From DAOULT01 sp964646625 (GTDB lineage: Bacteria; Chloroflexota; Anaerolineae; CAZYHC01), in contig CAZYHC010000003.1 of NCBI GenBank assembly GCA_964646625.1, forward strand, positions 124,001 to 188,000: DNA of 64,000 nucleotides, read 5' to 3'. Below the pieces are notes generated by a model, which saw nothing but the letters and a program-made list of their open reading frames with translations, ran no database searches and was not told the DNA's origin. Shown here in pieces: positions 40,891 to 50,800 of this stretch; within the stretch, counting starts at the first letter, position 1; the number at the start of each line of letters is the position of its first letter. The position numbers were made by a program, and so were the translations under genes.

Positions 40891-42036
40891 GTGAAGCTAC
40901 ACGAATACCAGTCGAAGCGCATTTTCGCCGATTATGGTATGCCCATTCCACAGGGCGACATGGCTACTACATCCGATGAAGCCCGTCACATCGCCGACCG
41001 GCTGGGCGGACGGGTGGTAGTCAAAGCCCAGGTATTGGTCGGCGGACGGGGCAAGGCTGGCGGCATCAGACTGGCTGCTGATCCGACCGAAGCCGAACTG
41101 GTGGCGGGCGAAATTCTGGGCATGGATATCAAGGGCCTGACCGTCAGAAAAGTGCTGGTTGACCAGGCGGTGGAGATCGCGCAGGAGATCTATCTGGGCA
41201 TTGTCATCGACCGCGCCGCCAAACGGCCAGTCATGATGGCTTCGGCCGAGGGCGGGGTGGATATCGAAGAAGTGGCCCGCACTGCCTCGGAAAAGATCGG
41301 CAAAGTGACCATCGACCCTTTCCTCGGGCTGCGAGACTATCAGGCCCGCACCCTGGCCCTGAGCATTGGGCTGAAGAACGCGCTAGAGCGGGATTTCATC
41401 CACATTGCCCGAGCTCTATACAGGGTTTTCGTCAAATCCGACGCTTCTCTGGCCGAGATCAACCCCCTGGTAGTAACCTATGATGGCAAGCTTCTGGCCG
41501 TGGACGGCAAGATGCTTCTCGATGACAACGCCCTTTTCCGCCACAAGGACCTGGCCGAACTAAGGGACCTGATAGAAGAAGATCCCTACGAGCAAGAAGC
41601 ACGTTTGCACGGCCTTAGTTATGTCAAGTTGGAAGGGGAGATAGGCTGTATGGTCAATGGGGCGGGCCTGGCTATGGCCACTATGGACATCGTCAAGCTT
41701 TATGGCGGCGCACCGGCTAACTTCCTGGACATCGGGGGTGGCGCCAAAGCCGACAAAGTGGCCGCGGCCTTGCGCATTATCCTGGCCGACGAAAAGGTAA
41801 AAGCGGTGCTTTTCAACATTTTCGGCGGCATCACCCGCTGCGACGAGGTGGCGAGCGGCATCCTGGAAGCCCTCGCCGAAGTGAAAACCGAGGTGCCCAT
41901 GGTGGCCCGCCTGGTGGGCACTAACGAGGAGGAAGGACGGCGGATCCTGGCCGAGGCCCAGATGATAACCGCCGCCTCTCTGGCCGAAGCGGCCGACAAA
42001 GCGGTCATGGCCGCCAAAGGAGAGCTAAGGCAATGA
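40891..42036 (+). CDS. sucC: Succinyl-CoA synthetase, beta subunit (ADP-forming type)
   Basis: ATP-grasp subunit of succinyl-CoA synthetase, which interconverts succinyl-CoA and succinate with ATP formation. The 381 residues start KLHEYQSKRIFADYGMPIPQG, carry the VVVKAQVLVGGRGKAGG nucleotide-binding segment and end with the CoA-ligase block (GGAPANFLDIGGGAKADKV, FNIFGGITRCDEVA). The GTG start has GGGAGGGGAGG ahead. The stop overlaps sucD as ATGA. Next to a 2-oxoglutarate:ferredoxin oxidoreductase it handles the succinyl-CoA step of an oxidative or reductive TCA route. Confidence 0.97.
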   Translation: MKLHEYQSKRIFADYGMPIPQGDMATTSDEARHIADRLGGRVVVKAQVLVGGRGKAGGIRLAADPTEAELVAGEILGMDIKGLTVRKVLVDQAVEIAQEIYLGIVIDRAAKRPVMMASAEGGVDIEEVARTASEKIGKVTIDPFLGLRDYQARTLALSIGLKNALERDFIHIARALYRVFVKSDASLAEINPLVVTYDGKLLAVDGKMLLDDNALFRHKDLAELRDLIEEDPYEQEARLHGLSYVKLEGEIGCMVNGAGLAMATMDIVKLYGGAPANFLDIGGGAKADKVAAALRIILADEKVKAVLFNIFGGITRCDEVASGILEALAEVKTEVPMVARLVGTNEEEGRRILAEAQMITAASLAEAADKAVMAAKGELRQ

Positions 42037-42893
42037 GTATCCTGGTCGATAAAGATACCCGGCTATTGGTGCAGGGCATTACCGGGCGAGAGGGCACCTT
42101 TCATACCCCACAGATGCTCGAATACGGCACCAACGTGGTGAGTGGGGTGACCCCCGGCAAGGGCGGGGAGTGGGTGTCTGGGGTGCCCGTCTTCGATACG
42201 GTTAAAGAAGCGGTGCATACCACAGGAGCCAATACTTCCATTATCTATGTCCCCGCTCGTTTCGCGGCCGAAGCCATCTACGAGGCGGCCGATAATGGCC
42301 TCTCGCTCATCGTGTGCATCACCGAAGGGATACCGACTCTCGACATGATAGAAGTGTGTGCCTATCTGGATCAGAAAGGGGTGAGACTGATCGGCCCCAA
42401 CTGTCCGGGCCTGATCACCCCTGGCGAAGCCAAGGTGGGCATCATGCCCGGCTACATCCACAAGCCGGGCACGATAGGAGTAGTCTCTCGCAGCGGCACC
42501 CTGACCTACGAGGTGGTGCATGAGCTGACCAGAAATGGCCTGGGCCAGTCCACCTGTGTCGGTATCGGTGGGGATCCCATTATCGGAACCGACTTTATCG
42601 ACATACTTCGCCTCTTCGAGGAGGATCCTCAAACCGACCAGGTGGTGCTCATCGGCGAGATTGGCGGCACCGACGAGGAACGGGCCGCCAACTTCATCGC
42701 TTCTGAGATGAGCAAGCCCGTCACTGCTTTTGTGGCCGGCCGCACCGCTCCACCGGGCAAACGCATGGGCCACGCCGGAGCAATCATCGAAGGCGGGACA
42801 GGCACCGCGGCGGAAAAGATCGCCGCTTTCGAGGCCGCAGGAGTACGGGTCGCCCGTTATCCTGGCGAAATCGCCCAGTTGTTGGCAGGCTAG
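42033..42893 (+). CDS. sucD: Succinyl-CoA synthetase, alpha subunit
   Basis: CoA-binding and phosphohistidine subunit, 286 residues. It begins SILVDKDTRLLVQGITGREG, with the GVTPGKGG CoA-binding loop, the GPNCPG motif, and the phospho-acceptor His in GKRMGHAGAIIEGG. It overlaps sucC by 4 bases, giving a 1:1 coupled pair. Length and motifs are fully standard. Confidence 0.97.
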   Translation: MSILVDKDTRLLVQGITGREGTFHTPQMLEYGTNVVSGVTPGKGGEWVSGVPVFDTVKEAVHTTGANTSIIYVPARFAAEAIYEAADNGLSLIVCITEGIPTLDMIEVCAYLDQKGVRLIGPNCPGLITPGEAKVGIMPGYIHKPGTIGVVSRSGTLTYEVVHELTRNGLGQSTCVGIGGDPIIGTDFIDILRLFEEDPQTDQVVLIGEIGGTDEERAANFIASEMSKPVTAFVAGRTAPPGKRMGHAGAIIEGGTGTAAEKIAAFEAAGVRVARYPGEIAQLLAG

Positions 42894-42910
42894 CTGATGA
42901 GGAGGGAGTA

Positions 42911-43186
42911 GTGAAATATTGGAGAACACCGTTAGACGTAGACAAGCTAAAAGTCCCTCATGGCAAGGTCCAAATCCTGAAAGAAAGGTGTAAGGGTTGT
43001 AGTTTCTGCGTGGAGTTCTGTCCTCAGAAAGTGCTGAGCATGTCCGAAGAATTTAACACTAAAGGCTACCATCCTCCCCAGGTCGATGATGGCAGGGCCT
43101 GTGTCAGTTGTGGGCTGTGCGCAATGCTCTGCCCTGAGTTCGCCATATACGTATTAGAGGAAGAGATAGAGGTGAGAGACCAATGA
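42911..43186 (+). CDS. korD: 2-oxoacid:ferredoxin oxidoreductase delta subunit (2x[4Fe-4S] ferredoxin)
   Basis: A 91-residue ferredoxin-like electron-transfer subunit. Two clusters are shown by CKGCSFCVEFCPQKVL and CVSCGLCAMLCPEFAI. It has a short N-terminal strand (KYWRTPLDVDKLKVPHGKVQ) and GTG start behind GAGGAGGGAG. It overlaps the alpha-subunit gene by 4 bases, as in typical korDABC or vorDABC operons, and should take electrons from the TPP/Fe-S core to ferredoxin or to the Hdr proteins encoded downstream. Confidence 0.93.
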   Translation: MKYWRTPLDVDKLKVPHGKVQILKERCKGCSFCVEFCPQKVLSMSEEFNTKGYHPPQVDDGRACVSCGLCAMLCPEFAIYVLEEEIEVRDQ

Positions 43187-44349
43187 GAGGCCCCTTGACA
43201 GGAGAGTTCTTCATGAACGGCGACGAAGCCTGCGCCGAAGGAGCTATCAGCGCGGGCTGTCGCTTTTTCGCCGGCTATCCTATTACCCCGGCTACAGAGA
43301 TCGCGGAACGCATGTCCCAACGGATGCCCCAGGTGGGTGGGGTGTACATCCAGATGGAAGATGAATTGGCCTCTATGAACGCCGTGTTAGGAGCGGCCTG
43401 GGGCGGCGCGAAAGCCATGACCGCCACTTCGGGGCCTGGGTTTTCTCTCATGATGGAAAATCTGGGACTGGGGATCATGACCGAAACCCCCTGCGTGTTG
43501 GTCAACGTCCAGCGGGGCGGGCCCTCCACCGGGCTGCCCACCCTGGTCGGTCAGGGCGACATGATGCAGGCCCGCTGGGGCTCACATGGCCCCTACGAGA
43601 TCATCGCCCTCTCCCCCAATTCGCCCCAGGAACTATTCGACCTGACCATCAAAGCCTTCAACCTGGCCGAGAAATATCGCACTCCCGTGCTGGTCATGAC
43701 CGATGCCGAGGTAGGACACATGACGGAAAAGGTGCGCATCCCCCCGCCGGATGAGATTGAAATCGTGAGCCGCCGTAAAGCGACCGTACCGCCCGAGGAG
43801 TACCTGCCCTTCAGGGCCGCCGACGACCTGGTGCCCCCGATGGTCAACTTTGGGGAGGGCTATCGGATCCACATCACCGGCCTGACCCACAACGAGCAAG
43901 GGTACCCCGTCATCACCGCCGAGGCCCAGGAGAAAAACGTCACCCGCCTGGTCAACAAGATCAAACTGAACAGGGCTGATATCATCGAGATCGAGGAGAG
44001 AGACCTGGCAGAAGCCGAGGTAGTGGTTTGCGCCTACGGTATCTCGGCTCGGACCGCCCTGTGGCCCATGGAGTTGGCCCGTAAAGAAGGAATAAAAGTG
44101 GGGCTTTTCAGGATGATCACGGTCTGGCCTTTCCCGGAAGAGCGGATCAGGGCACTGGCCCGTAAAGTGCAGGCTTTCGTCGTGCCGGAAATAAACCTGG
44201 GCCAGATCGCTCTGGAAGTGGAACGTTGCGCGGCGGGCCAGGCGGAAGTCATCCTGGTGCCCCACGCCGGGGGCGATATCCACAAGCCAGAGCATATCCT
44301 GGCCGCTATCAGGCAGGCCGCCACTCGACACCCAAAACCCGCCACATAA
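43183..44349 (+). CDS. korA: 2-oxoglutarate:ferredoxin oxidoreductase alpha subunit
   Basis: A 388-residue pyrimidine-binding and transketolase-like subunit of a 2-oxoacid:acceptor oxidoreductase, oxidising 2-oxoglutarate plus CoA to succinyl-CoA (or the reverse). Typical marks are GEFFMNGDEACAEGAISAGC, FAGYPITPATEIAE, the MEDELASMNAVLGAAWGG segment and QRGGPSTGLPT. The 2-oxoglutarate assignment rests on sucCD immediately upstream; a branched-chain or other 2-oxoacid substrate remains possible. It overlaps korD by ATGA and is followed by korB after 18 bases. Confidence 0.92.
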   Translation: MRGPLTGEFFMNGDEACAEGAISAGCRFFAGYPITPATEIAERMSQRMPQVGGVYIQMEDELASMNAVLGAAWGGAKAMTATSGPGFSLMMENLGLGIMTETPCVLVNVQRGGPSTGLPTLVGQGDMMQARWGSHGPYEIIALSPNSPQELFDLTIKAFNLAEKYRTPVLVMTDAEVGHMTEKVRIPPPDEIEIVSRRKATVPPEEYLPFRAADDLVPPMVNFGEGYRIHITGLTHNEQGYPVITAEAQEKNVTRLVNKIKLNRADIIEIEERDLAEAEVVVCAYGISARTALWPMELARKEGIKVGLFRMITVWPFPEERIRALARKVQAFVVPEINLGQIALEVERCAAGQAEVILVPHAGGDIHKPEHILAAIRQAATRHPKPAT

Positions 44350-44367
44350 ACCCCAGGAGGAAGGATA

Positions 44368-45270
44368 ATGCCTAGAAGAGCGTTCATGAGAAGTCTGCTG
44401 AGAGACCTGGAATGGTACGAGACCGAAAGGGTATCTCCACCCGACGGTGACGGCCATCCTATGGACGAGCTTTTGCGTGAGGACCGCCTGCCACACATCT
44501 GGTGCCCAGGGTGTGGGCTGGGCACCTCCCTGACCTGCTTCATCAGTGCTTTACGGAAATCGGGCCTTGATCTGGATAAGGTGGCCGTAGTGTCGGGCAT
44601 CGGATGCACTGGACGGGTAGCGGGCTACGTCAAACTCGACTCCTTTCACACCACTCATGGCCGGGCCATTCCCTTCGCCACGGGCTTAAAGCTGGCTAAC
44701 CCGGAATTGAAAGTGATCGTCTACAGCGGCGATGGCGATTTGATCGGCATCGGGGGCAACCACTTCATCCACGCCGCCCGACGGAACGTGGATATCACCG
44801 TCATCTGCGTCAATAATTTTAACTACGGGATGACCGGCGGACAGGTAGGCCCTACCACTCCGATGCAGGCCAGGACCAGCACCTCGCCCTACGGCAATTT
44901 TGAGCATCCATTTAACCTGCCTTACCTGGCGGCTGGTAGCGGAGCGGTTTACGTGGCCCGCTGGACGACCTTGCACGTCAGACGGCTGGAGAAGTCCATC
45001 AGTGAGGCTCTGCACAAAAGAGGGTTCAGCTTTTTAGAGGTTGTCTCCCCTTGCCCCACCCTCTACGGTCGTTGGAACCAACAACGCACCGGACTGGAGG
45101 TTATGCGCTACTATCGTGACCAGGGGATAATTGATCATAACGCCGATCTGGAAGAGGTGGATATCGATCTGCGGGGTGAGATCGTTGAAGGGGTGTTCGT
45201 GAACATCGATAAGCCCACCTTCTCAGATGCCTGGCAGGAAGGTCTGCATGGCAAAGTGGATCACGAATAG
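44368..45270 (+). CDS. korB: 2-oxoglutarate:ferredoxin oxidoreductase beta subunit
   Basis: TPP- and Fe-S-binding subunit (300 residues). Cluster ligands appear in IWCPGCGLGTSLTCF and later CPTLYGRWN; TPP binding in SGDGDLIGIGGNHFIHAARR and NNFNYGMTGGQVGPTTPMQA. It begins with an extra MPRRAFMRSLLRDLEWYE segment before the usual core; the downstream ATG at MDELLRED is an alternative start but lacks the GGAGGAAGG ribosome site that precedes the first ATG. The 3' end abuts an unrelated membrane gene, separating it from korC. Confidence 0.93.
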   Translation: MPRRAFMRSLLRDLEWYETERVSPPDGDGHPMDELLREDRLPHIWCPGCGLGTSLTCFISALRKSGLDLDKVAVVSGIGCTGRVAGYVKLDSFHTTHGRAIPFATGLKLANPELKVIVYSGDGDLIGIGGNHFIHAARRNVDITVICVNNFNYGMTGGQVGPTTPMQARTSTSPYGNFEHPFNLPYLAAGSGAVYVARWTTLHVRRLEKSISEALHKRGFSFLEVVSPCPTLYGRWNQQRTGLEVMRYYRDQGIIDHNADLEEVDIDLRGEIVEGVFVNIDKPTFSDAWQEGLHGKVDHE

Positions 45271-45274
45271 GCGA

Positions 45275-47191
45275 ATGGGCGAAAACAGGCGAAAGGATTG
45301 GGTGACAACTTTTGGCGGTTATTTTGTCGCTTTGCTGTATTTCCTGGGAATGACCTCCTTCTCTATATATCTGCATAACTCGTTCCGGACCCACGCTATG
45401 GACCTGGGCTATTTCGATCAGGTAATCTGGAACACCTCCCAGGGGAGGTTGTTTGCCAACACTTTGAAGTATCCCTATCATTTTCTGGGGGATCACTTCT
45501 CGCCTATCCTGGCCCTCCTTGCGCCGCTCTACTGGGTCTGGCCCGACGTGCGGATGCTGCTCCTGGCCCAAAGCCTGGCCCTGGCCCTGGCCGGTCTGCC
45601 CCTCTACTGGCTGGCCCGACAGGTGGTTAAGGGGCTGGCGCCCCTGGTGCTGGTTGCTTTCTACCTGAACCCGGAGCTGCACCTGGTCAACCTGAGCGAT
45701 TTTCACGAGATCGCCCTGGTCACGCCTTTCGTTGCCCTGGCCCTTTACGCCTTGCTCCAGGCCCGTTATCCGCTGCTCTTGCTCAGCCTTTTCCTGGCCC
45801 TGTGTTGTAAGGAGGACATGGCTATTGTGGTCATGTCTTTTGGCCTCTATCTCGTCTTGAGAAAGGGGCCTGGCCCCTCCGGCGGCAAAGGAAGATGGTG
45901 GGGCGTGGCTTCCCTCGTGCTGGGGGCTGTCTGGCTGGCGGGAGCGGTCTTCGTGGCGATCCCCCATTTCCGCCAGGGAGGAGGATACGGTTCCATAGCG
46001 GCCCGCTATAGTTACCTGGGCAACACCCCGCAAGAGGCGCTGACCACGGTGCTCCGGCAGCCTGAGGTCCTGGTGACTCACCTCCTGCAAGGAAAGAAAC
46101 TGTTGGCCTTTTTAAGGGTGCTGTTGCCCGTCGCTTTTTTGCCCTTTCTCGGCTGGCCGATCTTCTGTCTGTCTTTTCCGCTGTTCGTTTATCTCCAGTT
46201 GAGCGATAGGCCGTCGTTGTACACCCTGCGAGAGTGGCACGTGGCCCCTATCATCCCCATTCTGTTGGCGGCGGCCATCGTGGGCCTGCAACGTCTGAAG
46301 GACTGGAAAGTCCGTCGTCTGGCTCTGTGCTCTCTCCTTTTGGGCAGCCTGGTGGCCTGTGGGCTGTTCAGCCCCATAGGCCGCGCCCTGGAAACAGAAG
46401 GGATGGCGCCGGAAAGAAGGCCATATATCCAGAACGTTCTGAAGCGCATCCCCTCCCAGGCCGTGGTCTCGGCCCAGACGGATATTCTGCCCCACCTCTC
46501 CCAGCGCCAGGAGATCTACCTGTTTCCCTCCGTCATCGAGGGGGCAGATTTCATCGTCCTCGATAGAGAGGGCAATACCTATCCGGTGCGAGAAGATTAC
46601 GACGAGATCGTGGACCAAGAGGTCCTGCCTGATCCTTCTTTTCAGGTTCTTTACCAAGATCACGGCTTTCTGCTGCTGGAGAAGTACGAACCGCCGCTGG
46701 CCTCTTCTCCTCTGGCCGTCTTCGGCGGGAGCGTTGCTTTGCGAGGGGTCAGCCTGGCTTCGATGGACGCCGAGGGCTTTTTCGTCGAACAGCCTGGCCC
46801 TCCTACCGCCCGCACAAGGCCTGGCGACCTTCCAACACGAGGGTTGGCGGCATTGGCCCCAGGGGACAGGGTGCAGATCAACCTCTACTGGGAATGTCTG
46901 TCCAAGATGGAAGTTGATTACACGGTCTTCGTCCACTTCCTGGCCGATGTCTCAGGCAATGCTCTCATGGTCGGCCAGCACGACGGCCTGCCAGCCCTGC
47001 CTACCAGCGGTTGGAAGCCGGGGGATATCGTCAAGGATACCCATTACGTCCAGGTCGCCGCCGAGTGGTCTGGAACAGGGCAGATACAGGTCGGTCTGTA
47101 CGATTGGCAGGTTGGGGACAGGCTCCCCACAGTTGAGGGCCGAACTTACTACGTGGTGACCGATTTTACGGTGGAAGCCAACACGGATTAG
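45275..47191 (+). CDS. DUF2079 family polytopic membrane protein
   Basis: About 638 residues. The family motif LHNSFRTHAMDLGYFDQVIW follows the first span, then GRLFANTLKYPYHFLGDHFS and some ten spans typical of DUF2079, a GT-C-fold group probably acting on lipid-linked sugars. A soluble beta-rich end (LAPGDRVQINLYWECLSKME) follows. Frames start as early as 45227, inside korB; I prefer the ATG after the korB stop (MGENRRKDW), preceded by a weak AATAGGCGA. The gene splits korB from korC, which is unusual, and is bounded downstream by a palindromic element. It contains KGPGPSGGK, coded by a 15-bp piece resembling half of the family A element. Confidence 0.85.
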   Translation: MGENRRKDWVTTFGGYFVALLYFLGMTSFSIYLHNSFRTHAMDLGYFDQVIWNTSQGRLFANTLKYPYHFLGDHFSPILALLAPLYWVWPDVRMLLLAQSLALALAGLPLYWLARQVVKGLAPLVLVAFYLNPELHLVNLSDFHEIALVTPFVALALYALLQARYPLLLLSLFLALCCKEDMAIVVMSFGLYLVLRKGPGPSGGKGRWWGVASLVLGAVWLAGAVFVAIPHFRQGGGYGSIAARYSYLGNTPQEALTTVLRQPEVLVTHLLQGKKLLAFLRVLLPVAFLPFLGWPIFCLSFPLFVYLQLSDRPSLYTLREWHVAPIIPILLAAAIVGLQRLKDWKVRRLALCSLLLGSLVACGLFSPIGRALETEGMAPERRPYIQNVLKRIPSQAVVSAQTDILPHLSQRQEIYLFPSVIEGADFIVLDREGNTYPVREDYDEIVDQEVLPDPSFQVLYQDHGFLLLEKYEPPLASSPLAVFGGSVALRGVSLASMDAEGFFVEQPGPPTARTRPGDLPTRGLAALAPGDRVQINLYWECLSKMEVDYTVFVHFLADVSGNALMVGQHDGLPALPTSGWKPGDIVKDTHYVQVAAEWSGTGQIQVGLYDWQVGDRLPTVEGRTYYVVTDFTVEANTD

Positions 47192-47251
47192 GGCCGCGGG
47201 TGTCACGGATTGGAGTCGCGGATTGCATAAGAAAATAGGACATTCATAGAG

Positions 47252-47297
47252 AGGTGCCTGGCACAACGAACGTTCGCTGTTGAAGTGCCAGGCACCT
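47252..47297. repeat. Palindromic element, family A, with enlarged loop (intergenic)
   Basis: 13-bp arms AGGTGCCTGGCAC and GTGCCAGGCACCT separated by 20 bases that contain a second palindrome (CGAACGTTCG). It ends 15 bases before the korC ATG, right before the ribosome site. Confidence 0.85.
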
Positions 47298-47311
47298 GGT
47301 AGGAGGTACTC

Positions 47312-47860
47312 ATGGGGCGTCAGGAACTCAAATTAGCCGGATTCGGAGGTCAAGGGATCATCCTTTCCGGCTACATCATCGGCAAGGCGGCCTCCATTTA
47401 CGATAACAAGAACGCTACTTTTACCCAGAGCTATGGGCCGGAGTCCCGCGGAGGGGCTTGCAGCGCCCAGTTGATCATCTCCGATGAGCCCGTACACTAT
47501 CCCCACATCATCAGCCCCTCCATTATGGTTTTCATGTCTCAGGAAGCCTACAACAAATATCACGGCGAGCTACAGGAAGGCGGCTTGATGCTCGTGGATG
47601 AAGACCTGGTGGACGTGGGGGGGTTGGACGACGAGGCGCGGGTTCTGAGCATTCCCTCCACGCGCATAGCCGAGGAGTTGGGGCGCACCATTGTGGCTAA
47701 CATCGTGATGCTGGGATTCTTCTCTGCCGTGACCGAGGTTATCTCTGTGGACGCCGTGCGCCAAGCGGTACGCACTTCGGTGCCATCCAAAACGGTGGAG
47801 TTGAATATGCAGGCTTTTCAGCGAGGATATGAATATGGCAAAAAAGCTTGGAGGACATAA
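47312..47860 (+). CDS. korC: 2-oxoglutarate:ferredoxin oxidoreductase gamma subunit
   Basis: A 182-residue gamma subunit of 2-oxoacid:acceptor oxidoreductase. Characteristic segments are ELKLAGFGGQGIILSGYIIG at the N terminus, TFTQSYGPESRGGACSAQLI and the NIVMLGFFSAVTEVIS helix. It completes the Kor complex with korDAB although the DUF2079 gene intervenes. A strong TAGGAGGT site lies 6 bases ahead of ATG. The next gene begins 2 bases after its stop, so korC and the Hdr fusion are transcribed together. Confidence 0.94.
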   Translation: MGRQELKLAGFGGQGIILSGYIIGKAASIYDNKNATFTQSYGPESRGGACSAQLIISDEPVHYPHIISPSIMVFMSQEAYNKYHGELQEGGLMLVDEDLVDVGGLDDEARVLSIPSTRIAEELGRTIVANIVMLGFFSAVTEVISVDAVRQAVRTSVPSKTVELNMQAFQRGYEYGKKAWRT

Positions 47861-47862
47861 CC

Positions 47863-50800
47863 GTGACCAGAGGCGCTTTAATCGTCGGCGGCAGCGTGGC
47901 CGGGGTGAGCGCGGCCCTGGATTTAGCCCAGGCCGGCATCGAAGTTTACCTGGTAGAGCGTTCGCCCTTTCTGGGAAGAGAAGGGGCAGATGGCATACCG
48001 CCACACATACTAAAATACAAACTGCTGGAGGCGGCCAAACATCCTGACATCCACCTCTTGACCGGGGCCCTGGTAACCCGCCTGGAAGACCACGTAGCCC
48101 AGGTGCAACAAATTCCCCGCTACGTGGATCTCTCTAAATGCACGGCCTGCGCCGAGTGCGAGAAAGTTTGCCCGGTGATGGTCATCGACGAAGGCCGGGA
48201 ACGCCCCGCCATCTACAAGGACGGCCAGGAAACGGTGCCGAATGTCTACGTTATCGAAAAGCGGGGCATCGCTCCCTGTAAGGCGGCCTGTCCGGGCGGC
48301 ATCCACGTCCAGGGTTACGTGGCCCTCATCCGAGAGGGGAAGTTTGCCGAGGCCCTGAATCTCATCCGGGAGGCTATTCCCTTCCCTGGCATCTGCGGTC
48401 GGGTCTGTACTCGCCCTTGTGAGGCTGTCTGTCGGCGGGGAGAATACGACGAACCTATCGCTATTGAGTATTTGAAGCGTTTTGCGGCAGACTATAAGGT
48501 GCCTGGCACTTTGGAAGTGCCAGGCACCTCGGTAGCAGTAAACCCCAAGCAGCGAGAGAGGGTGGCTATCGTGGGGGCCGGGCCGGGCGGGTTGACGGCG
48601 GCCTGGTGTCTGGCTAAGGAGGGCTACGGCGTGACCGTTTTCGAGGCTCTGCCCGTAGCCGGGGGCATGATGGCGGTGGGCATCCCGGAGTATCGTCTGC
48701 CGCGTGAGGTGCTGCAAGGCGAGATCGCGGCCATCGAGCAACTGGGGGTGGAGATTCGGACCAATACGCCCATCGGCCCCGCTAAGCTCAGCCTGGATGA
48801 TCTACAAGAGGAATACGAGGCCGTCTTTGTAGCGGTGGGGACGCATCTGAGCCGTCGCCTGGCCGTACCGGGCGAGGACCTGGAGGGCGTGTGGCACGGT
48901 GTAGAATTCTTGCGCCAGGTAGCCCTGGGCCGCCGTCCCCGGGTGGGTCCCCGGGTGATCGTTGTCGGTGGGGGCAACGTGGCCATCGACTCGGCTATGA
49001 CCGCCCGCCGCCTGGGAGGGGAACAGGTTACCATTCTATATCGTCGCTCGCGGGAAGAAATGCCCGCCAGCCCCTGGGAAGTGGCGGAGGCCGAAGAAGA
49101 AGGGGTTAACATTCACTTCCTGGCCGCCCCAGTCAGGATACTGGGCCAGGACGGAGGCGTGAGCGGCGTGGAGTGTGTGCGCATGGAACTGGGCGAGCCC
49201 GACGAGAGCGGTCGTCGCCGTCCCGTTCCCATCGAAGGCTCTGAGTTCGTGATCGAGGCCGACGTGGTCGTTGCCGCTATCGGCCAGGCGGTCGGTACTT
49301 CCTTGGCCGGACTGGCTGCCGCGAAAGGCGGAACCTTCGTGGTCGATCCCGTGACCCTGGCTACCAACCGGCCGGGGGTCTTCGCCGGGGGCGATGCGGT
49401 CAGCGGGCCGGCCACCGTCATCGAGGCTATCGCCGCTGGTAAGCGGGCGGCCGTCTCCATCGTGCGTTACCTGCGCGGCGAGGACCTGGCCGCCGGACGC
49501 ACGGCTGAACCACCCCATACGGAGGACATCGATTACCACACGCCGGAGAAGGTCGAGAGAAGGCCCAGAGTGAAGATGCCCAGCCGTCCCCTGTCCAAAC
49601 GACAGGATTTCGCCGAGATTCACCTGGGCTTCGACCAGGAACAGGCCGTGGCCGAGGCCGAGCGTTGCCTCGACTGCGGGGTCTGCTCCGAGTGCCTGGA
49701 GTGTGTGCGCGTCTGCGAACCTGAAGCCATCGATCACCAGGCCCAGGGAGCAACCCTGACCCTGGACATTGGCGCCGTTATTTTAGCAGCAAGTAGCAAG
49801 CAGTTGGCAGCAAGTGGCGAGCCAGTGGTGGCAGGTAATGAGCAGGAGGGGATATATCAGGTTGAGCCTGACGACGTGATTCAGGCTTCCGCCGCGGCCG
49901 CCAATGCAATGATGAGGATTAAGGGCCACAGGGCCAGCACAACCAAACCCCTGGCGCCTGCTCTCTATCCTTTGGCCCCTCGAATCGGCGTTTTCGTCTG
50001 CCGCTGTGGTGACCACATTAGCAGGACGGTCGATGTCAAAGCCGTCGTTGACCGGGCTATCGGTTTGCCCGGAGTCGTTTACGCTCAGGATTTGCTCTTC
50101 TCCTGCTCACCAGATCAGGCGACCCTGATCGGACATGCCATCGACGAACACCATCTGGATCGGGTGGTTTTGGCCGCCTGTTCCTGTTGTTCTCTCGACC
50201 AGGTATGTTATAGCTGTACCTACCAGCGGGTGCGTTGCAAGGATAACCTCAGCCTGTGGAGTGACAAATGCGGATTCGAGTTCGTCAACATCCGCGAGCA
50301 ATGCGCCTGGGTTCACGGCGACGCCCCGGACAACGGCCTGGTCACGGCCAAAGCGGCCAGCCTGGTTGCCGCCGCCGTAGCCAGGGCCGCCCGGCTGAAA
50401 CCCCTGGTGGACGAGATAGTCACTCTCGATGACCGGGTGTTGGTAGTTGGAAATGGGCCGGTCGCCAGAGAAACCATCGCCGCCCTGTCTGCCCAGGGCT
50501 TAAACGCCGTTACGCCCAGCCCCAGAGATACAAGGGCCAGAGAGTCTTTGTGGGAAAAGCCCAGGCCGGTGTCGGTCAGCGGTTCGGCGGGCGATTTCAA
50601 GGTTACGCTGCGTCAGGGCAGCATGGAGGAACGACTGCGGGTCAGCGCCATCGTTATAAGCGCCACGAACGAGGGCGAGTTGAACAGGCTGCGGTCGGCC
50701 TTCGTCGGGCAGGACCTCATTGGGCCGCTCATTGGAGCAGACGAGGCCGCCTGGTCGCCGTTGGAAACCAGACTGCCCGGCGTTTTCCTGTGCCATCCTG

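Noticed and set aside
42063..42929. Long minus-strand frame opposite sucD
   Set aside because: Shadow of a certain sucD gene.
45101..46090. Long minus-strand frame opposite korB/DUF2079
   Set aside because: Low-complexity Gln/Gly-rich translation with no domain; shadow of membrane-protein coding.
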